From: Defluviitaleaceae bacterium | GTDB lineage: Bacteria > Bacillota > Clostridia > Lachnospirales > WQUN01 | Assembly (NCBI GenBank): GCA_009777845.1 | Contig: WRLD01000020.1 | Coordinates: 1 to 52,526 of the forward strand | Length of the DNA: 52,526 bases | Direction of reading: 5' to 3' | Part shown: in pieces, positions 1 through 7,551 of the stretch | Layout: every line of letters begins with the position of its first letter | Numbering within the stretch: position 1 is the first letter of the stretch | Made by a program: the position numbers and the translations under genes | Notes under the pieces: model-generated | What the model was told of the DNA's origin: nothing | Databases searched by the model: none | What the model saw: the letters and a program-made list of their open reading frames with translations, nothing else

Positions 1-96
1 ATTCTTCGCGACTTATGTTGCTTGGGTAATTGGTCATTGGATTCACCTTTTTGATTGATTATATCACATGTTCAGAGTGGGTGAAAGATGTTAAAC

Positions 97-290
97 AGTT
101 TCTTAGACAACACCGCACGCCGACCAACGCAGAGCGAGGCAACCTCGGGACGGATAAATCCGTCCCCTACAAAAACCGTTACCGTGTATTTTCCCACGAG
201 CCAATCCGCCAAATCCGCGAAAATCCGTCAAATCCGTGTTCCACTACCTTTAATTCACATGGATAAAACTTCTATTCCATTATTTTTTTA
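97..290. repeat. Composite repeat: D half, A half, B module
   Basis: The stretch begins with the right half of a D hairpin (TTCTTAGACAACACC followed by GCACGCCGACC), continues with a right-hand A end (CTCGGGACGGATAAATCC, closing at CCCCTACA) and then a B module with the recurring 'cccacgagccaatccgcc' core. The same three blocks recur near 22, 35 and 43.6 kb. No gene is supported in bases 1-600; the short frames here are repeat translations. Confidence 0.85.
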
Positions 291-405
291 ACTTGTGATT
301 AAAGCAATTGCACTGTAATATATAAAGGCAAGAAAAACAAACAAAAGGATACGGCGATTTGATTTTTAGGCGACAAGTACCAGCTTGCAAAATTTGCAGG
401 ATTTT

Positions 406-547
406 TTGTAGGGGACGGATAACGTCCAGTAAAGCAGTGCGAGGTAATCTCGGGACGGATAAATCGTCCCCTACAACACCGTACGCCAACCCTGCCCGTC
501 CCACGATTACGTGCATACCTCGGGAGGGGCAAGTCCCTCCCCTACAA
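406..547. repeat. Two shortened A-family elements in tandem
   Basis: The first copy runs from TTGTAGGGGACGGAT to CCCCTACAA (406-476) and is internally deleted compared with the ~113-bp copies elsewhere. A second right half follows (477-547), ending in CTCCCCTACAA and carrying GGGAGGGG in place of GGGACGGA. Both lie just upstream of the SpoIID-like gene. Confidence 0.85.
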
Positions 548-601
548 TAAATTACCATATTATCCCTAAAATCAAATTGTCGTGACAAAAGGAGCTATCC
601 C

Positions 602-1972
602 ATGACCAAACTTCCCATAAAACCCCTACCAACCCTCCTACCCCTAACCCTAGCCCTCTCCCTCCTCCTCTCCCTCCTCCTGCCCACCACCGTCCTAGCC
701 TACTCCCACATGGCGCGTGTCGGGCTAATCAGCTCGTTTGCAGACCGCGAGAGCATAGCCATCGCCAACACTAGCATATGGGTGGGCTACGGCGTGGCGG
801 AGGGCTTTATGCCTGTGCAGGAGCTGCACTCGGTCGGCGGCTTTACGGCGCGGGCGAGCGGCGGCAGTGTCGCTATTTTTAGCGGCGGACAAGCCGTGTA
901 TAGCTTTTCGGACGGCGCGGCGCAGATTATGGCGAGTGACGGCGATTTTGTCTTTCTCGGCGGCGAAAAATACCGCGCCATAATCGAATTTATTCCCAGT
1001 GGCGGCAGAATAAGCGCGGTGAATGTAATTTCCATCGAGGAATACCTTTTTGGCGTGCTTCCTGCCGAAATGGCGCCGCATTTTGAACTGGAGGCACTCA
1101 AGGCACAGGCTGTGGCGGCGCGTACATACACGTTCCGCCAGGTACGGTTCGGCGCGTCGCACAGGGAGCAGGCGTTTGATATTTGTGATACCACCTGCTG
1201 TCAGGTGTACAAGGGCGCGGCAAACGAAGCCGACCGCACAAACGAGGCAGTCTTTTTGACCTACGAGCTTATGCTCTTGTACGATGGCGAGCCAATTATT
1301 GCCAATTACTTCTCGTCCAGCGGCGGCGCGACTGAGAACTCTGAGGACGTGTGGACGGACACATTGCCCTATTTACGCAGTGTTCGGGAAATAGCGGAGC
1401 ATAATCCGCGCGTATGGGAACGGCACGTAACGTGGTCGCAGCTTACCTCTGCCGCCGCCGCCGCAAACGCAGGCATAGGCGCGGTTAGCGGTATTTCTAT
1501 TTCGAGAATAGGCGCGTCAGGGCGTGTTTTGCAATTGACACTGCACGGCGCGAGCGGAACGTGGGTCGTGCCGCCGAGCGTAGGCGTACGCGGCCTGTTT
1601 ACTAACGCAGGCGGCGCGCTGCCTAGCAGAAATTTCCAAATAGCAGGGGCGCATCATACCACGCCTACGGTCACGGTTACGGACGGCTTCCAGACCTACG
1701 AAGCGCCGTTTAATTCGCTGGAGGTAATGGACGCAAGCGGCGCGGTGTCTACGCTACAGCACGCCAGTATTTTGGGCGATACCCTGCGGCAGATTGAATC
1801 CGTGCCAAGCGTGGCGCGCGGCGGCAACGGAATTACCATCAACGGCCGCGGCTGGGGACATGGCGTAGGCATGAGCCAAATGGGCGCGGAGGGCATGGCA
1901 CGCGCAGGCTTCGATTATGTGCAAATTCTGACGCATTATTACACAGGGGTTGAAATCGACTGGTATGACTAA
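602..1972 (+). CDS. SpoIID/LytB domain protein
   Basis: This 456-aa protein starts with a long Leu-rich export signal (about residues 8-34) and carries a SpoIID/LytB domain. The signature LPAEM and AQAVAARTYTF lie near residues 150-178, and the C-terminal GRGWGHGVGMSQMGAEGMA motif near residue 414. Family members (SpoIID, LytB) are peptidoglycan lytic transglycosylases or amidase enhancers acting outside the membrane on denuded glycan strands. An AAAGGAG ribosome site sits 8-9 bases before the ATG. Its end overlaps the queA start by 8 bp, so the two are probably cotranscribed. It lacks the usual spoIID neighbourhood, so it may be a paralogue and not the sporulation enzyme itself. Confidence 0.9.
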   Translation: MTKLPIKPLPTLLPLTLALSLLLSLLLPTTVLAYSHMARVGLISSFADRESIAIANTSIWVGYGVAEGFMPVQELHSVGGFTARASGGSVAIFSGGQAVYSFSDGAAQIMASDGDFVFLGGEKYRAIIEFIPSGGRISAVNVISIEEYLFGVLPAEMAPHFELEALKAQAVAARTYTFRQVRFGASHREQAFDICDTTCCQVYKGAANEADRTNEAVFLTYELMLLYDGEPIIANYFSSSGGATENSEDVWTDTLPYLRSVREIAEHNPRVWERHVTWSQLTSAAAAANAGIGAVSGISISRIGASGRVLQLTLHGASGTWVVPPSVGVRGLFTNAGGALPSRNFQIAGAHHTTPTVTVTDGFQTYEAPFNSLEVMDASGAVSTLQHASILGDTLRQIESVPSVARGGNGITINGRGWGHGVGMSQMGAEGMARAGFDYVQILTHYYTGVEIDWYD

Positions 1973-2978
1973 ATCCGACTTTTTTTACGAATTGCCAAAG
2001 GAGCTAATCGCCCAGCAGCCGCTCGCGGAGCGTGACGGCTCGCGCCTTATGTATATAAATGAAGGCAAAATTTCCCATAGGAATTTCAAGGACATTGTAG
2101 ACCTCTTAGACACTGGCGATTGCATTGTAATTAACGACTCCAAGGTGTTCCCTGCGCGGCTTATGGGAAAGAGCGAGAACGGCGGAGCGGTCGAAATGCT
2201 TTTGCACGAACGCCTCAACGAGCGACAGTGGTCGGTGCTTGTCAAGCCAGGCAGAAAGGCTCGGCTCGGCAAGAAGCTATTTTTCGACAAAATCACCGCC
2301 ACGGTAAAGGAAATAATCGAGGACGGCTTGCGTGTTGTTTCCTTGGAATACGAGGGCGAAAGCCTTGAGAAAATACTGGAGGAAATAGGCGAAATGCCGT
2401 TGCCGCATTATATCGAAGAAAAGCAAGGCGACACAAGCCGCTACAACACCGTATACGCCCAAAACAGCGGCTCTATAGCCGTGCCCACGGCAGGCCTGCA
2501 TTTCACCGCCGAAATCATGGGCGCGCTTCGCAAAAAAGGCGTAAGCATAGCGCGCGTAACGCTTCATGTGGGCATAGGCACGTTCCGTCCCGTAAAAGAA
2601 AACGACATAACCAAGCACCACATGCACAGCGAATACTGCCAAATAGAACCTGCCGCCGCCGACCTAATAAACCAAACAAAAAAAAGCGGCAAGCGCGTAA
2701 TCGCCGTAGGCACTACCAGCTGCCGCACGCTAGAGGCCCGCGCCGACAAAAACGGCGTTGTACAAAGCGGCGCAGGCAAAACCGACATTTTTATTTACCC
2801 ACCCTATACATTTAAGGTCATAGACGGGCTTTTGACAAACTTCCATTTGCCCGAATCCACGCTGATTATGCTTGTGTCGGCGTTTATGGGGCGCGAGGCC
2901 GCGCTTGCCGCGTATAATGAGGCCGTTAGGGAGAGGTATCGGTTTTTTAGTTATGGGGATGGTATGTTGGTTTTGTAG
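1965..2978 (+). CDS. queA: tRNA preQ1 ribosyltransferase-isomerase QueA
   Basis: QueA transfers and isomerises the ribosyl part of S-adenosylmethionine onto preQ1-modified tRNA, giving epoxyqueuosine at the wobble position. The 337-aa frame is full length and shows FFYELPKELIAQQP at the start, then the family motifs AVPTAGLHFT, HVGIGTFRPV and TNFHLPEST. An in-frame TTG lies at 1950, but the ATG at 1965 gives the canonical N-terminus and overlaps the stop of the SpoIID-like gene, which suggests translational coupling. The other queuosine genes (tgt, queG/H) are not in the window. Confidence 0.97.
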   Translation: MTKSDFFYELPKELIAQQPLAERDGSRLMYINEGKISHRNFKDIVDLLDTGDCIVINDSKVFPARLMGKSENGGAVEMLLHERLNERQWSVLVKPGRKARLGKKLFFDKITATVKEIIEDGLRVVSLEYEGESLEKILEEIGEMPLPHYIEEKQGDTSRYNTVYAQNSGSIAVPTAGLHFTAEIMGALRKKGVSIARVTLHVGIGTFRPVKENDITKHHMHSEYCQIEPAAADLINQTKKSGKRVIAVGTTSCRTLEARADKNGVVQSGAGKTDIFIYPPYTFKVIDGLLTNFHLPESTLIMLVSAFMGREAALAAYNEAVRERYRFFSYGDGMLVL

Positions 2979-3057
2979 GGGGTTTCCGCGACATTCTAAT
3001 ATAAATACTGAAACATAGAATATAATTCTCCATATAATAGCCAATGACAGTTTAAAG

Positions 3058-3066
3058 TGCTATAAT
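3058..3066 (+). promoter_or_regulatory. Extended -10 promoter
   Basis: TGCTATAAT is a perfect extended -10 element, 30 bases upstream of the 103-aa gene at 3097. No good -35 hexamer is present at 16-18 bases, as is usual for extended -10 promoters. A Shine-Dalgarno-like CGGAG follows before the ATG. Confidence 0.5.
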
Positions 3067-3096
3067 CATTTTACAAAACAACTTCGGAGATAAAAA

Positions 3097-3408
3097 ATGA
3101 TTAAATTAGAAATATTTATTCCAGCGGATTACCTTGAAAAGCTACGCGAAGCCCTTCGTTCTGTCGGCGCGGGCGCGTTTGGACACTACGACAGCACGCT
3201 CAGCTACAGCGCAGTAAAAGGCTGTTGGCGGCCGTTGCTTGGCGCAAATCCGTATGACGGCGAGCTTGGCGTGTTATGCGAACGCGACGAATACAAGGTC
3301 GAAGTAAATTGCAATGACGATATTCTCGAAAAAACGCTCGAAGCAATCAAGACAATTCACCCATATGAGGAGCCTGTAATCAATATTATCAAATTAAAAG
3401 AAATATAG
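3097..3408 (+). CDS. NIF3/YqfO-type CutA-like domain protein
   Basis: This 103-aa protein matches the ferredoxin-like PII/CutA-like insert domain found inside Bacillota NIF3 (YqfO) proteins and as free-standing small proteins. It has an N-terminal IFIPADYLEKLREAL, a central GAGAFGHYDSTLSYS and a C-terminal IHPYEEPVINI motif, where the HPYEEP sequence is the family hallmark. Such domains may bind metals or nucleotides, but the role of stand-alone members is not established. It has its own extended -10 promoter and is followed 31 bp later by an HTH gene. Confidence 0.8.
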   Translation: MIKLEIFIPADYLEKLREALRSVGAGAFGHYDSTLSYSAVKGCWRPLLGANPYDGELGVLCERDEYKVEVNCNDDILEKTLEAIKTIHPYEEPVINIIKLKEI

Positions 3409-3439
3409 TTAAAAATTATCAAAAGGAGTTGCGGAAAAA

Positions 3440-3778
3440 ATGATGTTGAATAAAAAGGAACATGAGCCGATAATGCAGCTGGGCTATTTGTTTAAGATGC
3501 TGAGGGAACGCTCGGGCAAGACAATACTTGAGGTCGCCGAAAGAATTGACCTCGGGCATGGCAGCAATAATACAGGAATTGGCATAAACAAAAGGGTTGG
3601 CATAATAAATGATTTTGAAACCGGCAGAATGTATTTCCTCACGGAGGCGCACTGGGTTAATATCGCGGAATTGTTTAATATTCCTTTTAGCGAACTCATT
3701 GATAAAAAGGGGTGGCCTCTGCCTAGCTTGGAATGTGCCGCGTTTGTTATACGGAAATTGAACGAAAAACTTAATTGA
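3440..3778 (+). CDS. XRE-like helix-turn-helix protein
   Basis: The 112-aa protein has a Cro/C1-like HTH: LGYLFKMLRERSGKTILEVAERIDLG, then a recognition stretch interrupted by a short Gly/Asn loop, then INDFETGR and WVNIAELFNIPFSELIDKKGWPLP. A textbook AAAGGAG site precedes ATGATG. It probably binds DNA as a small transcription factor. Its target is not evident, but the next gene (lipoprotein, 43 bp downstream) is a candidate. Confidence 0.7.
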   Translation: MMLNKKEHEPIMQLGYLFKMLRERSGKTILEVAERIDLGHGSNNTGIGINKRVGIINDFETGRMYFLTEAHWVNIAELFNIPFSELIDKKGWPLPSLECAAFVIRKLNEKLN

Positions 3779-3820
3779 AAGTACGTTGATACGCATTATA
3801 GTAAATACGCGGAGGGTTTT

Positions 3821-4669
3821 ATGTTCAAAGCAAAACACAGCTCATTAGCATTGATGTTGATTTTTGTATTTTTAATCACATCAGCATGTTCTCGTTCTAA
3901 TTCTAGCATTGATGTGGAAGAAAATGGTGTTTCGGCGATGTCGCTTCATGCGGATTTTGACATAAGTGCATGGGTTAATGGGGAAATTGTCGCATTTGGC
4001 GAACAAAAGCCTATTATTTTGGACGGCATAACATTTATGCCCTTATGCGAAACCTTTGAAGCCATGGGGTTTTATGTTTTATGGGACGAAGAAAAACAGA
4101 CCGTTTCTTTAAGCGATGGGCTTAATTCTGCTTTTTTTGTAGTTGGACAAAGCAGTTTAATTGCACGAGGTGGGAATACTATTGAAATGGACGTTCCTGC
4201 ACAAATTATTAACGAAAGAATCATGCTGCCGCTTAGCGCGGTAGCTGAGGTTGTTGGTGCGAGGGTATTTTGGGATTCTAAAAAAAGGGAGATTGATATA
4301 GACTACAATAAGCCTAATTTCAACTTTAACACTCAAACAATGACCCCATATCCAAGCGAATTTATGATACGCTCCGTTTATCACGAGGGAAAAATAGCAA
4401 CAAATTTGATTACACTATATTTAGTTTTTCCTAATAAGCACATTGAAAATAATGAAATCGTAAGTGCAATTGCTTCGGTAGGCGGGGTACTAATATCACA
4501 TAGCGGCGGCAGTGGCGGAACACGAAGGTCTACAATTCAAATCTCGCCACGTTCCGAATCAGAATTACACGCCTTAGGCGAGTTTATGTTGGCGGAGTTT
4601 CCGCATCTTTTTGACGAATATTTTTTATATGACGACTTTGGCGATACTATCGAACAACAACCCTCCTAG
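3821..4669 (+). CDS. Lipoprotein with copper amine oxidase N-terminal-like domain
   Basis: The 282-aa protein begins with a lipoprotein signal ending in TSACS, with the lipid-modified Cys near residue 23. Residues ~50-165 form the two-lobed 'copper amine oxidase N-terminal' domain common in Clostridia and Paenibacillaceae: ITFMPLCETFEAMGFYVLWDE, and RIMLPLSAVAEVVGARVFWD followed by an IDI ending. The last ~110 residues are unrecognised. The domain is usually found on surface proteins and is probably not enzymatic. The gene's 3' end overlaps the convergent M15 peptidase gene by 23 bp. Confidence 0.8.
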   Translation: MFKAKHSSLALMLIFVFLITSACSRSNSSIDVEENGVSAMSLHADFDISAWVNGEIVAFGEQKPIILDGITFMPLCETFEAMGFYVLWDEEKQTVSLSDGLNSAFFVVGQSSLIARGGNTIEMDVPAQIINERIMLPLSAVAEVVGARVFWDSKKREIDIDYNKPNFNFNTQTMTPYPSEFMIRSVYHEGKIATNLITLYLVFPNKHIENNEIVSAIASVGGVLISHSGGSGGTRRSTIQISPRSESELHALGEFMLAEFPHLFDEYFLYDDFGDTIEQQPS

Positions 4670-5396
4670 CAATACCAACCAAAAGCACATCTAAATATTT
4701 CACATCATTCAAAACCCTTCGCCAATAATCAGGCGACGAAATTACCCCGCCCCTCACAAGCACTTCTAACGCATGGTCAACGCCAATAATATCATTGCTC
4801 ACCGACCTATCGCACTTACTACATGCCTTAGTCAATAGCTCATCAAGATACTGCACATTAACGCCGCGCCAATAGTCTACAGAAGTCATTATTCCAAGGG
4901 CAGACATTGCCGCGAGATTAGCTTGCGAAATCGGGTATAGTGCAGGCTGTGCCAATGTCCATTCGGCTATGAATTTACTGGGCGTGCCGTATTTATTTTT
5001 AAGCTGTGAGGTGGAATTATTCGGAAGATATTTCGGCAGCTCAAAATGGGGCAGGTCAACAAAGGATTTAAAATCTCCGCCCCAAAAAAGACCGATAGCT
5101 TTCCCAAGCGCGCCTATAGCCTTAAAGAACGCCGTATCAGAGTATTCCTGTCCCTTTATGTTTTTACAAAAATCAAAGGCCACGCCCCATTGATGTGCCG
5201 ATTGATAGGTGTCGCCCTTGGCGTGTGTAACTATTTTGCCTGGCGTTGTTCGTCCCTTGGCGTATAGCTCATTCTGCTCTGCCGTTGTACGCAGAGTTTC
5301 TGTTATTAGTATCGGCAGGTTGTTTTTTTTACATAATAATTGCAATTCCTCTGCCCTTTCGCGTGCCTCGGGGTGCAGGTGCTGTAATCCTCTCAT
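4647..5396 (-). CDS. M15 family peptidoglycan peptidase (endolysin-like)
   Basis: The N-terminal half (about residues 10-125) is an M15/VanY-type zinc peptidase. It has the SAHQWGVAFD motif with zinc ligands His68 and Asp75, and the DLPHFEL motif with His117, as in phage L-alanyl-D-glutamate endopeptidases and D,D-carboxypeptidases. The C-terminal part holds two copies of a short module (ALGIMTSVDYWRG..YLDELL and GGVISSPDYWRR..YLDVLL) of the kind found at the ends of clostridial endolysin-like proteins, possibly for wall binding. There is no signal peptide, so export would need a holin-like partner. It overlaps the SLATT gene by 4 bp (ATGA), implying coupled translation. Confidence 0.85.
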   Translation of the reverse strand: MRGLQHLHPEARERAEELQLLCKKNNLPILITETLRTTAEQNELYAKGRTTPGKIVTHAKGDTYQSAHQWGVAFDFCKNIKGQEYSDTAFFKAIGALGKAIGLFWGGDFKSFVDLPHFELPKYLPNNSTSQLKNKYGTPSKFIAEWTLAQPALYPISQANLAAMSALGIMTSVDYWRGVNVQYLDELLTKACSKCDRSVSNDIIGVDHALEVLVRGGVISSPDYWRRVLNDVKYLDVLLVGIARRVVVR

Positions 5397-5986
5397 GTTA
5401 AATCCTCCTCATTTCCATCTATATCCATTATGTCCATGTCATTCTTGAAAATGCTTTGCTTGCCTGTTCTGTTCAACATTCGCATGGCCTCCTTATAGCT
5501 GTATGCGCCGATAGAGGGGGCTGTTCCGTACAAGGAAGCCGTGCGTATTTGCAGCTCATCTCGTTTTGCTGTAACAGCTTCTATGCCCAAGGCTTCCGCA
5601 TCAATAAAAGCCGAAACGTACTCCTCGCGGATTTTCCAAAGCTCTGTTGCGGCTTCCTTATGCTGCTGCGATTTTTCTATCAATGCCGCTTCCTCCAAGT
5701 ACGTGTTAAGAAGAAGTGCAACGGTGGATAAAAATGCGGCAATTAGCGAGGCTATATCCTCGTACAAAAAAACGCCTATTAAAATTGCCTTGGGTGTAAG
5801 AGCCGCAAAAATCACTTGAATTGTGCGTGTTATATGGTGCTTTGTAACAAGGGTGTTAGACAGCTTATAATGACTAGCGTGTGTGTATGTAACCTTTATA
5901 TATGCCCCTCGCAGCTGGGATTTAAGTCTTGCCAGCTGCGAGGCTTGATAGGGAGAATCCATGTGGTCGTCATTCATTTCCGTCAC
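5393..5986 (-). CDS. SLATT domain two-TM protein
   Basis: This 197-aa protein matches the SLATT family (SMODS- and SLOG-associating two-TM effectors). It has LKSQLRGAYIKVTYTHASHYK at residues ~20-45, two hydrophobic segments at ~56-75 and ~78-97, then a helical tail with HKEAATELWKIREEYVSAFID and KRDELQ..SLY..AP..SYKEAMRML. In CBASS-like and other conflict systems SLATT proteins are thought to form membrane pores and usually sit beside a nucleotidyltransferase. None is present here; the partner is the overlapping M15 peptidase. A GAGGTGACGG site precedes the ATG. Confidence 0.8.
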   Translation of the reverse strand: MTEMNDDHMDSPYQASQLARLKSQLRGAYIKVTYTHASHYKLSNTLVTKHHITRTIQVIFAALTPKAILIGVFLYEDIASLIAAFLSTVALLLNTYLEEAALIEKSQQHKEAATELWKIREEYVSAFIDAEALGIEAVTAKRDELQIRTASLYGTAPSIGAYSYKEAMRMLNRTGKQSIFKNDMDIMDIDGNEEDLT

Positions 5987-6020
5987 CTCTATTTCATTTT
6001 AGGAATAATATGGTAATTTA

Positions 6021-6112
6021 TTGTAGGGGAAGGGCTTGCCCCTCCCGAGGTATGCACGTTCTATAATTCGGGGCGGATAACCTCGGGAGGGGCAAGGTCG
6101 GCGTGCGTAAAT
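6021..6112. repeat. Degenerate A-family element inside the accessory cassette
   Basis: It starts TTGTAGGGGAAGGGCTTGCC and contains GAGGTATGCACGTTCTATAATTCGGGGCGG, the inner part of family A, but the right terminus is altered (GGGGCAAGGTCGGCGTGCGT). It fills the ~170-bp gap between the SLATT gene and the peptidase gene at 6161 and could separate two transcription units. Confidence 0.75.
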
Positions 6113-6160
6113 AGATATACATCTTGGGTGGATTAAATCAATGAATATTTCAGATATAGC

Positions 6161-6763
6161 TTAAACAACTGGAATCCATATACCTGCGTTTAAGAACGGC
6201 ATACCGAGAGGAACAGCCGCAATAGGAATATTACCAAATCCGTCACCGCCGTTGTAATTTATTACACCGTCAGAGGGGTTAATAATATAATCCCAATTCC
6301 CATTTGCAGCCTTATGTGCCAATACATAATGCAAATTAGGAACGACACCGCCTATCGCAATAAAGAACCCTTGACCGTTAGGAATTTCAGTTATCAGATT
6401 CGGTAGCCCATCTGCAAGTGCGTTAAATAACTCGTCAAAAGCGTCATTGAAGTTAGTATCCGAGTTGTAATAAGGACTTGCATTAACGCCATTCAAAGCA
6501 TTCAAGTGTGTCAGCATATCAACGGGATTAGAATAATCTGGATTCAATTCGAGTTCTTCGGCGGCTTCCCCGAATTTAATAGCCTCATAAATACCCTGTA
6601 CAAAATCTGCTGAAGCCGTAACCATAGCTTCCGCTTGTCCAGTTAGCCCATCACCCACACCCGCTGGAATGTTATTTGTCCGCCATCGATAATACCCTAT
6701 CGCATAAGCACCACATGCGTTTGTGTCCCAAGCTCTGCCTTGTCCTTGATTGATATAAGGCAT
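6161..6763 (-). CDS. Predicted papain-like (C39-like) cysteine peptidase
   Basis: The 200-aa protein has the layout of papain-fold bacterial peptidases: Gln6/Gln8 followed by WDTNACGAYA with Cys17 as predicted nucleophile, and LHYVLAHKAANGNWDYIINPSDG with His145 and Asn162 as predicted base and third residue. The Cys-to-His spacing of about 128 residues is longer than in C39 leader peptidases, so the exact clan is uncertain. It has no signal peptide. An AAAGGAGG site precedes the ATG, and the gene lies 32 bp downstream of the 251-aa coiled-coil gene, in the same operon. It may mature a neighbouring product or be a toxin itself; neither is shown. Confidence 0.6.
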   Translation of the reverse strand: MPYINQGQGRAWDTNACGAYAIGYYRWRTNNIPAGVGDGLTGQAEAMVTASADFVQGIYEAIKFGEAAEELELNPDYSNPVDMLTHLNALNGVNASPYYNSDTNFNDAFDELFNALADGLPNLITEIPNGQGFFIAIGGVVPNLHYVLAHKAANGNWDYIINPSDGVINYNGGDGFGNIPIAAVPLGMPFLNAGIWIPVV

Positions 6764-6795
6764 AAATTTTCCTCCTTTTAGAGCGTTTCCGCTTT

Positions 6796-7551
6796 TTATA
6801 CCGCTTCCGCCTTCAACAGCGTTAGCCTTGTCAGTACATCACTAATATTTTTACTGCTGTATTTTAGCTGTGCCGATATTGTGCCAAAATACAGGGCGGC
6901 ATCGGAGCATTGCAGCTGATTACGTCTAGCGCGTGTTATTGCCTCCTGACAGCTTGCCAAGCTAATTTTTACCTTAGCAATATCGCGCTCCGCTGTAGCT
7001 ACCTTGCCAGAGAGCTGTTTTATATTACGTTCTACCTTGGTTTTCTCGCGCGACAAATCTCTTAACCGCCCTGTGGCATTGCTAAGCCGTTCAAGGATTC
7101 CGTCCAGATTTTTTGTCGCGGCATCAAGAGCGAGCTGGTCTACAATATTTAGCGGATTCCACGAATCCTCCACTGCCCTGCGCCTTTTATTGTGCAGCTC
7201 GTCCAGCTTGGCTTCTTCGTTCTCTCGTTCCCTTTTTGCTTGCGAAATATCCTCATTAAGCAGCTCTATTTTCGCGTCAAGCCCTGCCAATTTTGCTGTA
7301 GCCGTATTTAGCTCGTCGTTGAGCTTATCTAGGCTGGCATAGAGCTTGGCGTTTTTATTTAGCAGAGTAGCGGCTTCCTTTTCACGCGCAAGCATATTAG
7401 ACTTATGAACCTCGGCTTGCTTTTTTGCGGCTGTGGAAAGCCCTGCCAAAATTTCTGACACAGCCTCGTACACGTCCTCGTCATCGACCTGTAGCCTTGT
7501 AAGCCGACCCTCTGCGTCACTTAAAGTTTTAACAAATGACAAACCGTTCAC
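6796..7551 (-). CDS. Coiled-coil protein of unknown function
   Basis: The 251-aa protein is almost entirely helical. Residues ~55-125 form one long charged heptad-rich coil, SWNPLNIVDQLALD (~130-143) breaks it, and a second coil follows to ~210. This layout suggests a helical hairpin. There is no TM segment or signal. The start is a GTG overlapping the stop of the 572-aa gene by 4 bp (GTGA), so the two are translationally coupled and probably partners. I do not recognise a named family. Confidence 0.75.
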   Translation of the reverse strand: MNGLSFVKTLSDAEGRLTRLQVDDEDVYEAVSEILAGLSTAAKKQAEVHKSNMLAREKEAATLLNKNAKLYASLDKLNDELNTATAKLAGLDAKIELLNEDISQAKRERENEEAKLDELHNKRRRAVEDSWNPLNIVDQLALDAATKNLDGILERLSNATGRLRDLSREKTKVERNIKQLSGKVATAERDIAKVKISLASCQEAITRARRNQLQCSDAALYFGTISAQLKYSSKNISDVLTRLTLLKAEAV

